Below, piece after piece: positions 21,015-33,794 of a stretch of 64,000 nt of DNA. Within the stretch, counting starts at the first letter, position 1. The number at the start of each line of letters is the position of its first letter. The position numbers were made by a program, and so were the translations under genes. Source of the DNA: Scolanthus callimorphus (lineage: Eukaryota; Cnidaria; Anthozoa; Actiniaria; Edwardsiidae); contig CM066918.1 in NCBI GenBank assembly GCA_033964015.1, positions 25,069,387-25,133,386 of the forward strand, read 5' to 3'. The notes beneath the pieces were generated by a model. That model ran no database searches and had not been told where the DNA came from. It was given only the letters and a program-made list of their open reading frames with translations.

Positions 21015-24000
21015 TTAGTCGGGTGTCATTGCTAAAGGAGGAATGATTTCATGATCATTCATGGCAGCCACAGCTTTGCTGAGGGACTTCTTCACTCGCA
21101 AGGCTGTCAGCCTGGCTGCTGGGTGTGGGGACCAGCATTCTGCCATCAATTTCCCCATTGTTCTCAGCATCTGGAGAGACGAAAAGGGACTATAAGCCTA
21201 ACTACTTATAAATGCTTTAGAAATAAACTGAACCTGCAGTAACAGCTCAGTTTAACGTACTGCTCACGGTACAGCTCACATATTGCATACAATACAGTTG
21301 TCAAGATTTGCTAGAATTGCTAGTATTTGCTGAAATAAACACTAGCCTTTAGGCGAGTGTGTATGCTAGGAAAATACAAGAGACAAGTGGAATATTCTGC
21401 AGTATGCCATTCGAAAGCATTGTATAATCATTTTATACAATGCTACAGAAAATAAGGGTTGTCCAATACACATATAATTTTTATATGCAATACATTGTCT
21501 AACACAATGAAGTTTATTAAAGAACGAAGCAAAACAATGGAGGAGTACAATTCTATGCATAAATTGGGACTAGTATGCAGAAAATTAAAGGCAACTGCAG
21601 GAATGGCGTTTTAATGCAATGCACATTGAGAAGTTGAGTGAAATACTGCCGAAATGCAACGCTATTCCTGCATTCTGATTGGCTGTATTTTCGGTTGCGT
21701 GGTATAAATGTCTGTATCCGACACCATACAGCTTCTGGATCTGTTGCAGTGCCTGGTTAAATGTCCTTATAATCTGCAGGAGCTCAAAATGGGGAGGAAA
21801 GTCAGAGCAGGGGGATAGTAAGGCCTACACACAAACTGACCTCATCTCTACACCACCGGTTGGGTATGTTTGGACGCCGTTTCTCTGTCACAACAACACG
21901 CTTCATCTCATCAAAAGTAGGATCACTGGGTACTGCATCATAGTATGGCACTTCATAATCCTCGCACAAGCCAGTTTCTGAGACAAAAACAGAAATATTA
22001 TAGAAAATAAACGAAGAATGATTACAGCTTAAACCATTGCATCACAACCCACGTTTTCAAAAACATCAAATTTTGTTTTGATTTTTGACTTTGCTGTTCT
22101 GCCAATCAAACTATCTAAGCCAATGAAACTCTTCCCTCTGAACTAAAACCAGACAACCTTGAGACAGAAAGCCAGGTGACTGCACTAGGCGAAAGAGAGC
22201 AAAAATCTGATTGGCAAAATATCTATCTGTTCAGATGGCGTGAGGAGACCAAAAATTTTCGCTTCAGAATTTGAAACTTTTATTTTCGTATGAAGATTAT
22301 ACAGCCGATTGCGTTTGAGCGTTTTACCCAAACAGTTCGCACGTTACGTTTGAACGTTTAAAAGTTGCGTTGTGAGACAAAAAGTCGGACGTTTCCAAGG
22401 GCAACCGCCATGTGTATTTTCACTGACCAATCAGAGGACAGAACTCTTTGGTTCGCCATAGAAACGTCTCGTTTCATCCTAGAAACACAACTTTTAAACG
22501 TTCAAACATAACGTGCGAACTGATGTGACATAACGTGCGCAATGATGTGAGGAAAAATGACCGTAACAAACCAGTGGCCCGACACTTCAATCTTCCCGGT
22601 CACACTAGAGATCATATGACTGTTTGCGGTGTTTCTCTTCACAACGGGTCTAATCATTCTCGCTTCCATAAAGAGAATAGACTTATTCTTTCACTCGGTT
22701 GCCGATCACCCCACGGCATCAATGAATTTTTCTCTTATACCTAGTTTTCTACATCTCATTATATTTCCTCTTTCTTTACTTTTATCACTAGTTTGCGATT
22801 TCAATGGCCATGGCATCCTTTGTTATTCTTAACCAATTATCGCCTTTAGTCATTCCGAATGTTTATCTGTTGCCTAGCAACGGCTCTACATTTACTTTAT
22901 ATACAGCCCCACTCCCTCAGTTTTCCCTCTTTGCTCCGACGAAGGGCTAACGCTCGAAACGTCAGCAAAACACCATTTTTCCACGGCGTTTAACATAAAT
23001 CTCAACCCTTGGTTGTTGTTGTTCATGTTCACGTCTCCGCCGACGCAGACCACCTAGTTTTCCCGTAAAACTAGTCATACCATAACGTGCGAACTGTTAG
23101 GGTAAAACGCTCAAACGCAATCGGCTGTAAGATCCCCTGGAAATTTTCACTGGTTTGGGGGGTATTTTTGCCATTAAAAAGGTCATTGAATTTTCGGATA
23201 GAGTTCTTCCCCTTCATTTTCGGAAGATTTAATTTCAATCCCTAAAATTTCAGCTACGAAATCCGAACAGATAAACATTTTTAGGGGTAAAAATATACCC
23301 ATTTACAGTCATTTGCATACTCAGCAATGACTTATAATGGCATTTTAGCTATTTTACATCATTGTCTCGTTGTGTGCCCCTGGGAAGTGGAAGGCGGCCA
23401 CTTCTAAACACAGTACCTACCATCTGAAATGCATCTCCTTGCAATCTCCCACAGCACAAGACCAAATGAGTACATATCCGCCATTTTAAAGGCTGCAAAG
23501 CTATTACGATCAAGGTTGTTACTAAGAACCTCTGGTGACATGTATCTCTTGGTGCCAACACGATTATTATCTGCCTTCATGTCAATATCCTTGGTTTCTG
23601 GCACAAATTTCACGGCCAGTCCAAAATCAGCAATACAGCATGTGAGGTTTTCTTTGACAAGTATATTTTTGCTCTTAATGTCTCTATGTGCAATCATGGG
23701 CTTTCCTTGTGTGCCCCGAATTTCTGCATGTAGATGAGCAATGCCGGCAGCAGCAGAAAATGCCAGCTTCCCCGTAATCTTCTTATTAAGCTGATGCCCT
23801 CGTAAGAAATCATACAGTGACCCAAGAAGATGATAGTCTGTTATCAAGTACATTTGGGTCACTTGACCACTTCCTATGATGTCCGATGCAATGAATCCTA
23901 GTATGCTTTCATGTCGAAGCAGTACAGTTTGGTAAATTTCTGTTTCTCTCATCCAAGAAGTCTCACAGTGTGACAAGAATATCTTGACAGCTACGTCTTC

Positions 24001-27000
24001 ACCATGCCATCTAGCCTTCCACACTTCCCCATATCTGCCTTTACCAACGCTCTGGACAAGGGTTACCTGTTTGGCTATTGTTCTTTGAACCTGGAAAACA
24101 AAACAAATGGTGCTAGTTCTGTCTGATACTTGGCCAAGATAGAACAGTAGAACTGTTATCGCAAGGCCATTCAAGCCCAGAAAAAATGTTCAAACATCAA
24201 TAGACCCCATTGGCTATCATTGTTTACCTCTTGTTGGCACCCAATTCAGATCATGTGATGATTCATTTGGGAGGTTACAATTTATCCCACATGACGAAAC
24301 GCATGCAGTTTACAAAATGAACAATGGTAACCTCCCAAACGTATCATGAGGTGATCTAAATAGGGTGGCAACAATAATATGTTAAAAACTTTTAGCCAAT
24401 AATTTTGTCTATTTGATCAGAGTTGAGAACAACTTCTGATAGCTGGAGAAGCAGCTAATAAAATGATATTTTAGTGGCTGAGAGTTGTTTTCAGAGTTAA
24501 CAGTAGCTCCATGACAATGACAGATTGTATATGTATAGCTACACTCCAGACCATACGATAAACACTTTTGAGCATACTCATGCAAGTTTGAGTTAATGTT
24601 ATGCTTCCTGTCACAGATAACAGTTGTTGCAGGTACATGTAGCTGCTTTAGGTTCAGAAATGGGGTTCTTCAATTTTTCTTGCTCCCATATCCCAACATG
24701 GGTGGCAGACAAGGGGGGAGGGCAAGGGTCAAAGGGGAGATTTACAGCCCCTATTGTTGTAGAATGATAGCTTGTTCAATAGTTTAGAGATGAAGATTTG
24801 GAAGAAAAATCCATATCTGAATTTGTTGTAGTTACAATTCACCAAAGGCATTGTTTATTATTCATACTGCATAAAAGTACAAAATAGGTCTGATGAAAAG
24901 AAAAGATTGAACTGTACATGTATGAAGTAGCTTTATGTCAATGTATATCTGATTCAATAGAGAATCTATTTGACTGTCTAAAATTGAGGAAACATTGTTG
25001 TAAAATGTTAAATACATATTTACTTAATTTTCAATTTTAAAGAACAATATCTTAAAAGGATCCAAATACCCATCCCCACACATTATTCACTTCTACTGTA
25101 CAATGCATTTAAAACACTCTTACCAAGAGAGGTAGTCCAGAACCACTGCCAGAACTTTGATCAAAATAATCTTTCAGAGTCTCTCCAGATGTGATGAAAG
25201 TATTCTGCCTTTCCATGTCAAATGAAATCGGTAAACGTCTTCTCATATCTCTAAACCTAAAACGTAATAGAACATTCAAGTTTAAACAACACTAAGCAAT
25301 TTCAAACAGCTTACATATTTCATGAAAGTAGATTAAAAATAATTTGTGACAGTGTTTTATTCATGCAAGTGAACTAATTAGTGCCACTAATATATACAGG
25401 CTTTTTTTATTAGCTACGAAAATTTGCCTTAAGACAAGGGAATAAGCACTGGCTTACAAATATTTCACCCAAGCATTGAAAATACCCATTTAATTATATA
25501 TTTTTCTAAGGCTAAAATTGATTTCATTTGCTTAGGCCTATTTCAAACCATGTTTGTTTGCCACGTCAATTAACCAATTGAACAGACTCTTCCTGGTACA
25601 GTATTGTAATATTGGGCAATTCCAGAAAATAAAGGTACCCTCCCCACGGGCGGCACTAGTTTTTGACCCCCCCATGCATCCAGAATTTCCAAAATGGTTT
25701 ACCCCCCCATGCATATAGAATTCCGGGCAGGTTAAAGAAATCCAGCGTCGAAAACCCCCCCTTGCAATTAGAATTCCGAACTCTTAAACCCCCCCATCCC
25801 ATCAGAATTTCCAAATGCCGCCCGTGGGGGGGGGTACCTTTATTTTCTGGAATTGCCCTTTATAGTACATGAGTTGGATATCAAATAACTAGGTTATTTC
25901 CATTTTTATTTCCAGGGGTGGCTTACAAGAACAAAAGACCTGGAAACACCCCTGCTGGTAAACCAATAGATTCTTAAGTGAGATTTCGCCTGAAATTACA
26001 TAACAAAAAAATGAAAAATAGCAAAGATGGAAATGCAATAACAAATTTACACAGGAGATCAAAAGGGAAACCATATTGCAGGATGTGCCATACATGGCAT
26101 GTAATGATAAATTGTTTTGAGTCAAGTTTTCTTGAGGATTATATCTGCAGTTGGGAATAGGGTGTGATAATCTAGGCATTTGCAAAGCATGAAATCATGA
26201 ATAATAAAATGAAACACAGTACTTCAATGTACCTAATATAGAGGATTGCCAAGAAACTACAAACACTATAGTGCACGCTCCTGCTGTTACAAACAGAATG
26301 AAATACTGCTTGGAGCCAACATTTTCCTCTTGCACCTTGGCTTGGACACCTGAAAACACAAGTTTGTTCAAAGGCAGTTGTTAAAACATATTCCTACTTG
26401 GATTAATAAAATGCAAAAGTCTGGCCATTTGCAAATGCTTGTGGCCTGTGGAGAGGGAGGGACATGGATGCTAAACCCCCCTTCTCTGAGAAAAAAATTT
26501 GTTACATGTTCTACTATTCACCCCATCCAATTATGCATTCTTTATTATAAGACCCTCACTTCATCATGACTTCAAAGTGAACTCTCTATGAGCCCTGATC
26601 TGTTAAAACAAAGGCAATGTTGAATTTGAAAGGGCAACTAAATAGCATTCAGATGGTAGGTATGACTGTCATCTTTTTTAGGGGTCAAATTGGCGATCCA
26701 GTATTTTTTAGGGGTTTTCTGAATGAAAACCGTACGCTGAAGAAATCAGGTAATTTTTAGGAGTTCTTTGGACTAAAACAGTACGCCGAAGAAGGTATTT
26801 TAGGACAGTGGAGTGGAAATGTTTTCTCACAGGTTTTTTTTTAGGGTGGAAGTTCAGGCTTCCCAACGGTTATCCCTACCATTTTAACCTTCAATTACCC
26901 CCCCCCCCCCCCCCGGTCTACCCCCTATGAAATCCTTACCTATTGTAGGTGATGTAGGAGGAGGAAACGTTGGATCAAGGTCTGCATTACACAAATCTTG

Positions 27001-30000
27001 CCCCTTACAGCAGAGGACTGAAATCTTCTCCCGGTGTGCCCTTGCTGGGGTGTTACACTGCATATCCGACTGCTCGGCAGCTGCCAAACACCCATATGTA
27101 ATGAGTTCATACCCATCCTCCTCGGCTATCTTTTTATAGCACTTTCCCTCTGTAGTACATGTGTCATTGATTCTGTCGCCTGCACAACTGTGTTCACTGC
27201 ACCTACATCTGATCCCTAAAGAAACTGCAAAGCAGATGAGACATTTAGACAGAATTGCTGTCTTCTACTGCCAAAGCTAGAAATACAAATAGTAGAATTG
27301 CTTTATATTATTATGACTATGTTTTGCAGTAACCTCTATACTTGCATAAACAATGCATAGTTTGATGGCATTATCCTATAAATATTACACATTACCCAAT
27401 CAGAGACATCAGACCCTCTCGCTCAGCATATTCCTAAAGTTAAGTCTAGCTCTCGTCATCTGAGAAATGCAAATGTAAATATAAAGAGACCGACTCTCTA
27501 GACTTGCAGCCCTTAAGCTGAAATATGTTAGATCTCACCCAGAAGGAATGGTGAGAAATGGTTATAAAAATAACTAGCTTTGTCATGGTGATTTCTTCAA
27601 TGCCTGACAATGTTACAAAATTGCCTTGAAATTGTGTTTTGAGACTGTTAAACAAACTTTCTAAATTTGTGACATCATAGTGTCTTGTGAATAATGAGAC
27701 AATGTTTGCTTGCTTTTAATGAAAATATTCATTTGAATAATTGTAAAATTGTTTGCTAAACCTTACCCTAGTGAAATTTTAAAGATTAAAGGGCTGGAAA
27801 TACTTGATAATTATACAGCTAGGGTATGAAAATTTCCCACATATAGGTGACGTCTGAAAACCACAAGAGACCATAGAAATACACCTGGTATATAGAGCTG
27901 ACTCTCCATTCCCTCTAGTTCATCAAATTACTAAAAAACCTAGAAATCCTATAAGGCAGAAATTCTTAACTCCCCTTGAGTTAGATTTTCATAAGAGGAA
28001 AAGCCTGAACAACCTAGCAACAGAAATGGAACGCAACAAAATCACAAGATGTGCTTGGTATATATTGCCACAACTCCATGCAGTAAAACATCTAACAACG
28101 CTTTTTCAAGTCTGATAGAATCTACTCAGACATTCTGGAGCCAGTGAAAATGTGGTTTATTGCTTAAGATATAAATCTTGAATAAGAACCTGAAACATAA
28201 CTAGTACTGGGCTTTGTATAGGTGTTACAGCCAGTAGATCTGGATTAATTACAGTACATCTTCTAGTTTTGTAAATCAATGTTGTTAATAAAATATCCAA
28301 AAAGCCTTTAAATCAGTTGAATTTTTGTTCATAGTAAAGAATTAACTTTACTAACACTACAGTATAAACTCTTTTTATCATCGGTTGCATCTACCCATCT
28401 AACACGCTCAACAAAAACATGTTCTGTCTGCACATGAAACTCTTTTTGACAGATAAACTTCAATGGTTGCTCTCCCTTCCCCTACACCCCCCCCCCCCCC
28501 CCATGTTCAAAGATTTGGGTAGACCATACCTGCCAATCCCAAAAGCTCCAAATTTGGGAGATTGTGCTTCAAATAATATAACAACTGTATAACAAAATGA
28601 CAAGAAATTTACCCAGGTGACAGTACATAGGTACAGTAAATATATGGGAAGTCTCAATTTTCCCCCAGGAGACCAAGGGTAAAAATCGGGAGTCTCCTGC
28701 ATAAACTGGGAGAGTTAACAGGTATGAATCCCTCAGAAAAAAAAAAAAGAAAAAGTTGCATTATTTCTTCCTGGCCAGAACTTTTAAACAAACAAAATAT
28801 TAGCTTTTTTGAATGATAATGGAATTGTGGACTTGAATATTGTGGTAAAAATGTTCAAGTTTTCCTGTCAAAACTTTGTTTCACATGCAGACAGAACATG
28901 TTTTTACCGCAAATGTGAATGGGTAGCTGCAACCAACAGTCAAGTAACATTCAACTTCATGGTCTTTGCACTGCGAGTAATAAAGATCTTGTTAATATCT
29001 AGTACAATGCATTGAAATGCAAATTTCAAATGGGTCAATAAGGTGGGAACATATAATTATAGAGCCACTAGAAAAATTGACAAAGGAACAAAAATAAAGG
29101 GTTTACAACAAGAATCAGAACACAAAGGCACTGAAAACCTGGACAATGAACCCAGGTGCTTTGTGTTACAATGTTTGGCATTGATGAACACGAGCAATAG
29201 GGATTTTCTGAAAAAAACTCATGAAACAAAACTTACTTGAATGACAAAATGCCTAAATTGGCTATTTTTGGCACATGAGAAATTAGTTACAATATCAGAG
29301 CAGCAAAAATAAAGATTTTGCACTTGTATGGAGAGTAAAGTGATGTGAAGAGCAAAGCTGGAAATATTCTTACCACATAATATTCTTAGACCTATTTTTG
29401 CAAGTCAATATTGAACAAAAATGTAACATAGCTTCAGGGATCTTTCTAATTTACAGAAACACCATGCTGTGAACATACTAAGAGTTGACTAGTATATAAT
29501 TATTATCACAGGGACCTCAATTCTCTCAGTTTTGCAAGGAATCTCAAGATTTTTCACTCCCTCTCCCGGGAAAAGTTCAAGAGGACTGCCATATATTTAC
29601 TCTATTTCTCCCTGGAGAATTTAAGGAAATTTCACCATTTCAAGTCAGTCTATAGATTTTTGAAGTGCTTGATGTCACCAAAGTCTAAGACACTTTAAAG
29701 TCAATGAAGAATACCAACCTATGAATACTCACAGTCACAAGGAGCTATCAGGAATGTTTCACTTTGCAAAAAGTTGCAAAATTTCAACTAGTTTTGTAGA
29801 TATTTCTTAAGGGCTGTCATCATCAATTGTGTGATGAAAACGCACATTAAATACTTGTCTAGTACAATTTGTTTTCCATACTAATACAAGTACTGTAATA
29901 ATTTAAGGAGAAACATCTCTTATGACGGAACATAGTAAAGAGAACACTGGCATGTGATAAATTTTGTTGAAGATTAAGCGGCTACCATAAAATATGAAAT

Positions 30001-32136
30001 TATGAGCACAGATATTAATTAATACAAACCCTAAAGAACATCAACTGCTGATACACATGCTCTTTGGGCCTACTTTCTACAGATTCACATTTAGCTAATT
30101 ATAGCTTTAAGTACAAGAAGCTACAAGGTGTTTTTCCTTCTTATTTAATACATATTATGCACATTTTAGCAGATTGTTGTTCAGGATAATGGCCATTGTT
30201 TTTCAGTTCCATAAAGAAAAGACCTGCATAATCAGATATAGCAGAGGCACACATGGCTATGACCAATGATAAATCAGAATAGGACATATAATAAAGTAAA
30301 TTTAGGAAATGTGCCAAATGTATGCTGTTTATACAAAGTAAAAATAAACTACACTAGTCATAACAATGTGGTAATGCAAAATACCCTTAGATTATGTCAG
30401 TTCAATTTTGGGCAAATTCATACCATAGCACTCGTCGAGGACACATACATACAATGTTGTCCAGAAATAGCTCCCAATTATACTGTTCATTACTCAACAA
30501 ATTTTATGGCTGTGATGTGAATGAGAAAGCCAATTTATCACAAAACCGAATTACAAATAACAGCATACTTGCACTGCCCTGAGTATGTCTAGAATTTGAA
30601 AAGATGACCTTAAATTTCAAAAGGCTTTGGAGTTTTTAATTAGCTTTGCCCATACTGGTATACGATTGAAATTGAAAAGACATACAAAATTTGGATTTAG
30701 GATATACAATAGAAGTGATTGTATTTCGTTGTAAAGGAGTGCATATCCTTAGAGGTACTTAGTGAATGCGTAGCTTAAAAGGATCTCTTTTAAACATTTC
30801 GTGGCTCGCGAATGATAGAACTTGTAGTGGAAAAACAAGCATAAAACATCACTACAATAATAAGCTTACATAAAGTAAACTTGTTACCCTTCAAACTCAA
30901 AATAGAAGCCGAAAGACGCGTACGCTTCTTACAGTAAATAAACACGTTCCGAAGATCGTGCATTTAAGTCCAAAGTTGAACAGTTATTTAAGTCACCGAT
31001 TTCTTATTAAGTGTGATTTTCGTAATGTTAGTTACAGGTAGTGTCAATTTCATCAACAATCTTTAGGTGTTGTAATCGGTTTCAACCACACACGTCATTT
31101 TGGCGACAAGTTCTTCCCAACTATCCAGCAAAATAAGGCTAAAAACTAGCCTAATAACTAAACAAGTATACTATATAGTATAAGTCTATGCGCTTAACTT
31201 TAGACACTAGATTATTTCAAAGGACGAAACAATAAAGAACTGAGAACTATGATCGAAGACCAGACGGCTAGGGCTCGGATAAGTCCTGCTGATTTTCTAA
31301 GCCCTGGGCCTGGGTGCATCTCTCTTTAGGAACCTAACTACTGGCTTAGCAGATCACAGGCAGGCTTTACTGAATAAGTTTACTTTCGGAACTGCTTATA
31401 CACAAGCATTTAAAGTAAGTCAGTTACTAGTTTATTTCGTGAAGGAGCGAGAACATTTATCGAGGTTTAGATCTGCCGAGGAATGCAAGAGCTTTGACAA
31501 AGGCAGACACTAGGAGTGAGAACAACTCTTTCGAAGCTTACTCTGCTCAACTTACGTTTGACACGCTTTCACGAATCGCCACAATTACAATGTCAATTGA
31601 ACACGGGAACTCAAATATAAGAAAACATTTGAAATGCGGAACGTATACCCCATGTTGGGAATAATATTGCGGTGTGCAAGTTTAGCATTCGCTTGGTTTC
31701 CCGACGCAAATTATCTCGTGTTGCTTCTAGCCATTTGCAAGGGAACTAAAATGTGCAGACCCTCGGCGACCCAATATTACAACCAGTTATAATTCGCGCA
31801 CTAATTCGGCAACATTACTAAGAAAGACCTATCCCAGCTTATGAAAAACCTACTTTACTGTGTCTAAACTACCAAAGGACAGAAAAACTGACGATGTGCG
31901 AGGCCGTTCTGGCGGGCATTTATCGAGCGAAGTTTTCATGTCGCCAGAGCATTCCTCTCTGGCGCCATTTTGATATCACATACAGCGATGCTATTTGCTC
32001 GAAATTACTAGGATTCACACCTTCGCCGAAAGATTAAATCAAAAATTCAAACAGTGCCCGAGCTCATACCTTCAGTTACAGCACACAATCCGATGAGGAG
32101 GGCCAGAGAAATCACTATTCTGGTGGCTATCGCCAT
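21015..32136 (-). CDS. BMPR1: BMP type I receptor (TGF-beta family receptor serine/threonine kinase)
   Basis: Seven coding exons on the minus strand: 32070-32136 (signal peptide), 26940-27215 (Cys-rich ligand-binding ectodomain ending [11 protein letters not shown]), 26233-26349 (transmembrane), 25124-25256 (GS box, [10 protein letters not shown]), 23421-24090, 21841-21977 and 21015-21170 (kinase). All junctions are GT-AG and phases agree except at the transmembrane exon, where one base seems missing; the sum is 1556 bp, or about 518 residues with that base. The kinase has [14 protein letters not shown], the catalytic [14 protein letters not shown] and GTKRYMSPE. The L45 segment [11 protein letters not shown] resembles BMP-type (ALK3/6) more than activin/TGF-beta-type receptors, so signalling through SMAD1/5-type proteins at the plasma membrane is expected. 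The end is at a TAA at 21015-21017. Family assignment is very secure; the subtype is inferred. Confidence 0.95.
22037..22215. repeat. Partial copy of the CATTGCATC.CGACC MITE family
   Basis: Blocks AAACATCAAATTTTGTTTTG, CCAATCAAACTATCTAAGCC and GAAAGCCAGGTGACTGCACT match the fuller copy at 58326-58587. The right end is missing. Confidence 0.6.
22535..22744 (+). pseudogene. Penelope-like element, C-terminal endonuclease fragment
   Basis: The fragment contains [20 protein letters not shown] and [12 protein letters not shown], characteristic of the C-terminal part of Penelope-like elements near the GIY-YIG endonuclease. It ends at a stop at 22742-22744. The reverse transcriptase and the start of the endonuclease are absent, so this is a 5'-truncated copy. 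The protein would have acted in target-primed reverse transcription. Confidence 0.85.
22925..22970 (+). ncRNA. Hammerhead-ribozyme-like motif in the Penelope 3' region
   Basis: CCGACGAAGGGC..GCTCGAAACGTC resembles a hammerhead core (CUGANGA, stem II, GAAAC). GGGC and GCTC can pair as stem II with one wobble; the first core base pair position has C for U. Penelope-like elements are known to carry hammerheads in their terminal regions. Activity is unlikely given the substitution; the assignment is by motif only. Confidence 0.35.
25614..25858. mobile_element. MITE with GGGCAATTCCAGAAAATAAA ends
   Basis: Perfect inverted ends of about 29 bp (GGGCAATTCCAGAAAATAAA + GGTACC), with an interior of repeated ACCCCCCCAT..CAGAATTCC blocks. 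It lies in a BMPR1 intron. No target duplication is obvious. Confidence 0.8.
26660..26914. repeat. TTTTTTAGGGGT repeat and poly-C tract
   Basis: Repeated ATTTTTTAGGGGTTTTCTGA and related blocks belong to the TTTTAGGGGT family. A C homopolymer follows at about 26898-26914. Located in the BMPR1 intron between the ectodomain and transmembrane exons. Confidence 0.45.
28378..28939. mobile_element. Fold-back MITE, TCGGTTGCAT ends, copy 2, carrying a nested MITE
   Basis: The left arm (TCGGTTGCATCTACCC, CAAAAACATGTTCTGTCTGC) and right arm (CAGACAGAACATGTTTTT, GGGTAGCTGCAACC) match the element at 16758-17131. A family A MITE (28522-28727) lies between the arms. Confidence 0.75.
28522..28727. mobile_element. 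MITE, family A, copy 2
   Basis: Starts ATACCTGCCAATCCC and ends GGGAGAGTTAACAGGTAT, with TTTGGGAGATTGTGCTTCAA and CAGGAGACCAAGGGTAAAAA inside, as in the copy at 274-456. Nested in the fold-back element. Confidence 0.7.
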
Positions 32137-32695
32137 CCCCTTCGCCTGGTCGCCATTAATTCTGTCAAGATCTCAATAACAGCAGCAGACTCGTGACGTC
32201 GAAACTTGACCGTCCGCTTGTCACTCAAAACCCCTTCAGACGAGGTTAATAATCAGCAATAAAAAAACCGACCTGGTCTAAATTATTCCTCGAAATTGTG
32301 TTTTCTGTGCTCTCTGAACTCTCAGCATGAATATATCTTGTCGAGTTTTTTCGCAATTGTGCTCACAAACAAACTCATCAAAAGCTGTAAAGAACTTTGA
32401 AAAAAGAACAATCGGTAGTCAACCATAGTCACACGCTAAACCAATCAGATTCAAGATTAGAGAAATTATGCGCTTTTTCTGTATTACTCAAAATAAATGA
32501 AAATACGCGTTTACTTACAGTATTAGCACCTATATGCTTATTTCAAGGAGTTTCTAAATTAGTTTGCCACGATTTGCTTTGAAATATTCCAAATAGTTTC
32601 CAATATATAAGCGACTAAGCCGGATGAGAAAAATCGCCCTGTAGCGTTTCAGAAAGTTGTTCAAAAGAGCGGCGAAGAATGGCGTGCTTCATGGC
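32137..32695. promoter_or_regulatory. Probable BMPR1 promoter and upstream intergenic DNA
   Basis: Upstream of the receptor start on the minus strand. A TGACGTC motif lies near 32194. No TATA box is clear. The promoter role is inferred from position only; the rest of the stretch shows no gene. Confidence 0.3.
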
Positions 32696-32699
32696 GACG

Positions 32700-33770
32700 G
32701 TATCATGTCAGAGGACCTGGGAATGATAAACGAGTCCATAATCAAGCAATACTACCTGATCGTTTTTAACACTGATTAGCTCCTCGCTAATTAGATAAGG
32801 TTTTATTATTAAAATTTAGTGGACACTTCTGACCGCGACTCTGATCACCATGGTAGCGAGTTTTAGTGATCGGGTCCAAAACTAAATCAAACTATGGTGC
32901 CTTTTCTTTTGTCATTTCTGAGAAGCACGGGCGACGTTTGCCTCTCTCGTCGCTGGGCACCGGTTTTATTATCCAGCCGTGGGACCAGCTATGCCCCCAT
33001 CACCCAATCTTCCGGCTCAAGTTGTTCTTGAGCCGGAAGATTTCATCAAACGCGAGCTTCGGCGTCATTACTGTCATTGTCAGTAGACCTGGGATAAGCG
33101 ATTCCATAATCAAGCAATGGCTACCACTGATCGTTATATTAACACCGATTTAGCTCCTCGCTGATTAGATCTCTGGTTTTGAGGTTTAAATGTAATTGGT
33201 TTTATTATAAAATTTAGTGGACACTTCTTCCGGGCTGCGACTCGGATCACCATGGTAGCGAGTTTGATCGGCCGTCCAAAATCTTTTGCATTTCTGAGTA
33301 TACGGGTGTCGTCGCGCGGGCCGCACTGGGGGTCTGACTTGTAGTCGCGGAACAGCACAGAAAACCCAACTGCCAAACTCAGGCTGCAACGGCGAAGTCG
33401 CGTGTTACCTGAAACAGCTATAACTACGCCCCTTTAATATTGTAGTTGAGGCTCTCCTTACTGGGAAAATCTCATACCTTGCTATACATCTTACAATCTT
33501 ACTCCATTCCCCAACACACACATTTTGACGTCCCCGTTCACGGCTAGATACACCCTTAGATCTCTGCTAGGTGACCCTAACAACCAGTGCATGGTACTGT
33601 TCGTGCGAGAGCCGCGAGAAGATTTCATCAAACGTATCATGTCAGTAGACCTTCGATGGATAAGCGAGTCCATAATCAAGCAATATTACCACTGATCGTT
33701 ATTAATACTAAATTATCTCCTCGTTAATAAGATGGTTGTATTCTGCGACTCTCATCACCATGGTAGCGAG
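32700..33770. repeat. Three direct copies of a local repeat unit
   Basis: Copies at about 32700-32937, 33039-33315 and 33616-33770 share CAGTAGACCT, GTCCATAATCAAGCAAT, ACTGATCGTTATTAA and ATCACCATGGTAGCGAG in the same order. Copies 2 and 3 also share GAAGATTTCATCAAACG in front. A 14-bp hairpin (TCTTCCGGCTCAAG / CTTGAGCCGGAAGA) sits at 33008-33042. No coding frame is shared. Confidence 0.75.
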
Positions 33771-33794
33771 GGAGTGACGTCATCATCGCTTCAG

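Larger units (their letters stand above)
22302..23127. mobile_element. MITE with CAGCCGATTGCGTTTGAGCG ends, interrupted by a Penelope fragment
   Basis: Inverted ends of over 40 bp, with TA at 22300-22301 and 23128-23129. Inside, a second inverted pair (GTTTGAACGTTTAAAAGTTG near 22347 and its complement near 22491) forms the MITE core. From about 22525 to 23085 the sequence is a Penelope-like 3' end, so that insertion is nested. Confidence 0.75.
21978..23420. other. BMPR1 kinase intron with repeats
   Basis: This intron holds the MITE at 22302-23127, a partial repeat at 22037-22215 related to 58326-58587, and a TTTTTAGGGGTAAAA block near 23280. No other exon of the receptor is needed here, because phases connect across it. 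Confidence 0.7.
27216..32069 (-). other. BMPR1 intron 1 (4.85 kb)
   Basis: This large first intron separates the signal-peptide exon from the ectodomain exon. It contains the degraded fold-back element at 28378-28939 and otherwise AT-rich sequence. None of the short open frames in it shows a domain. Confidence 0.8.
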
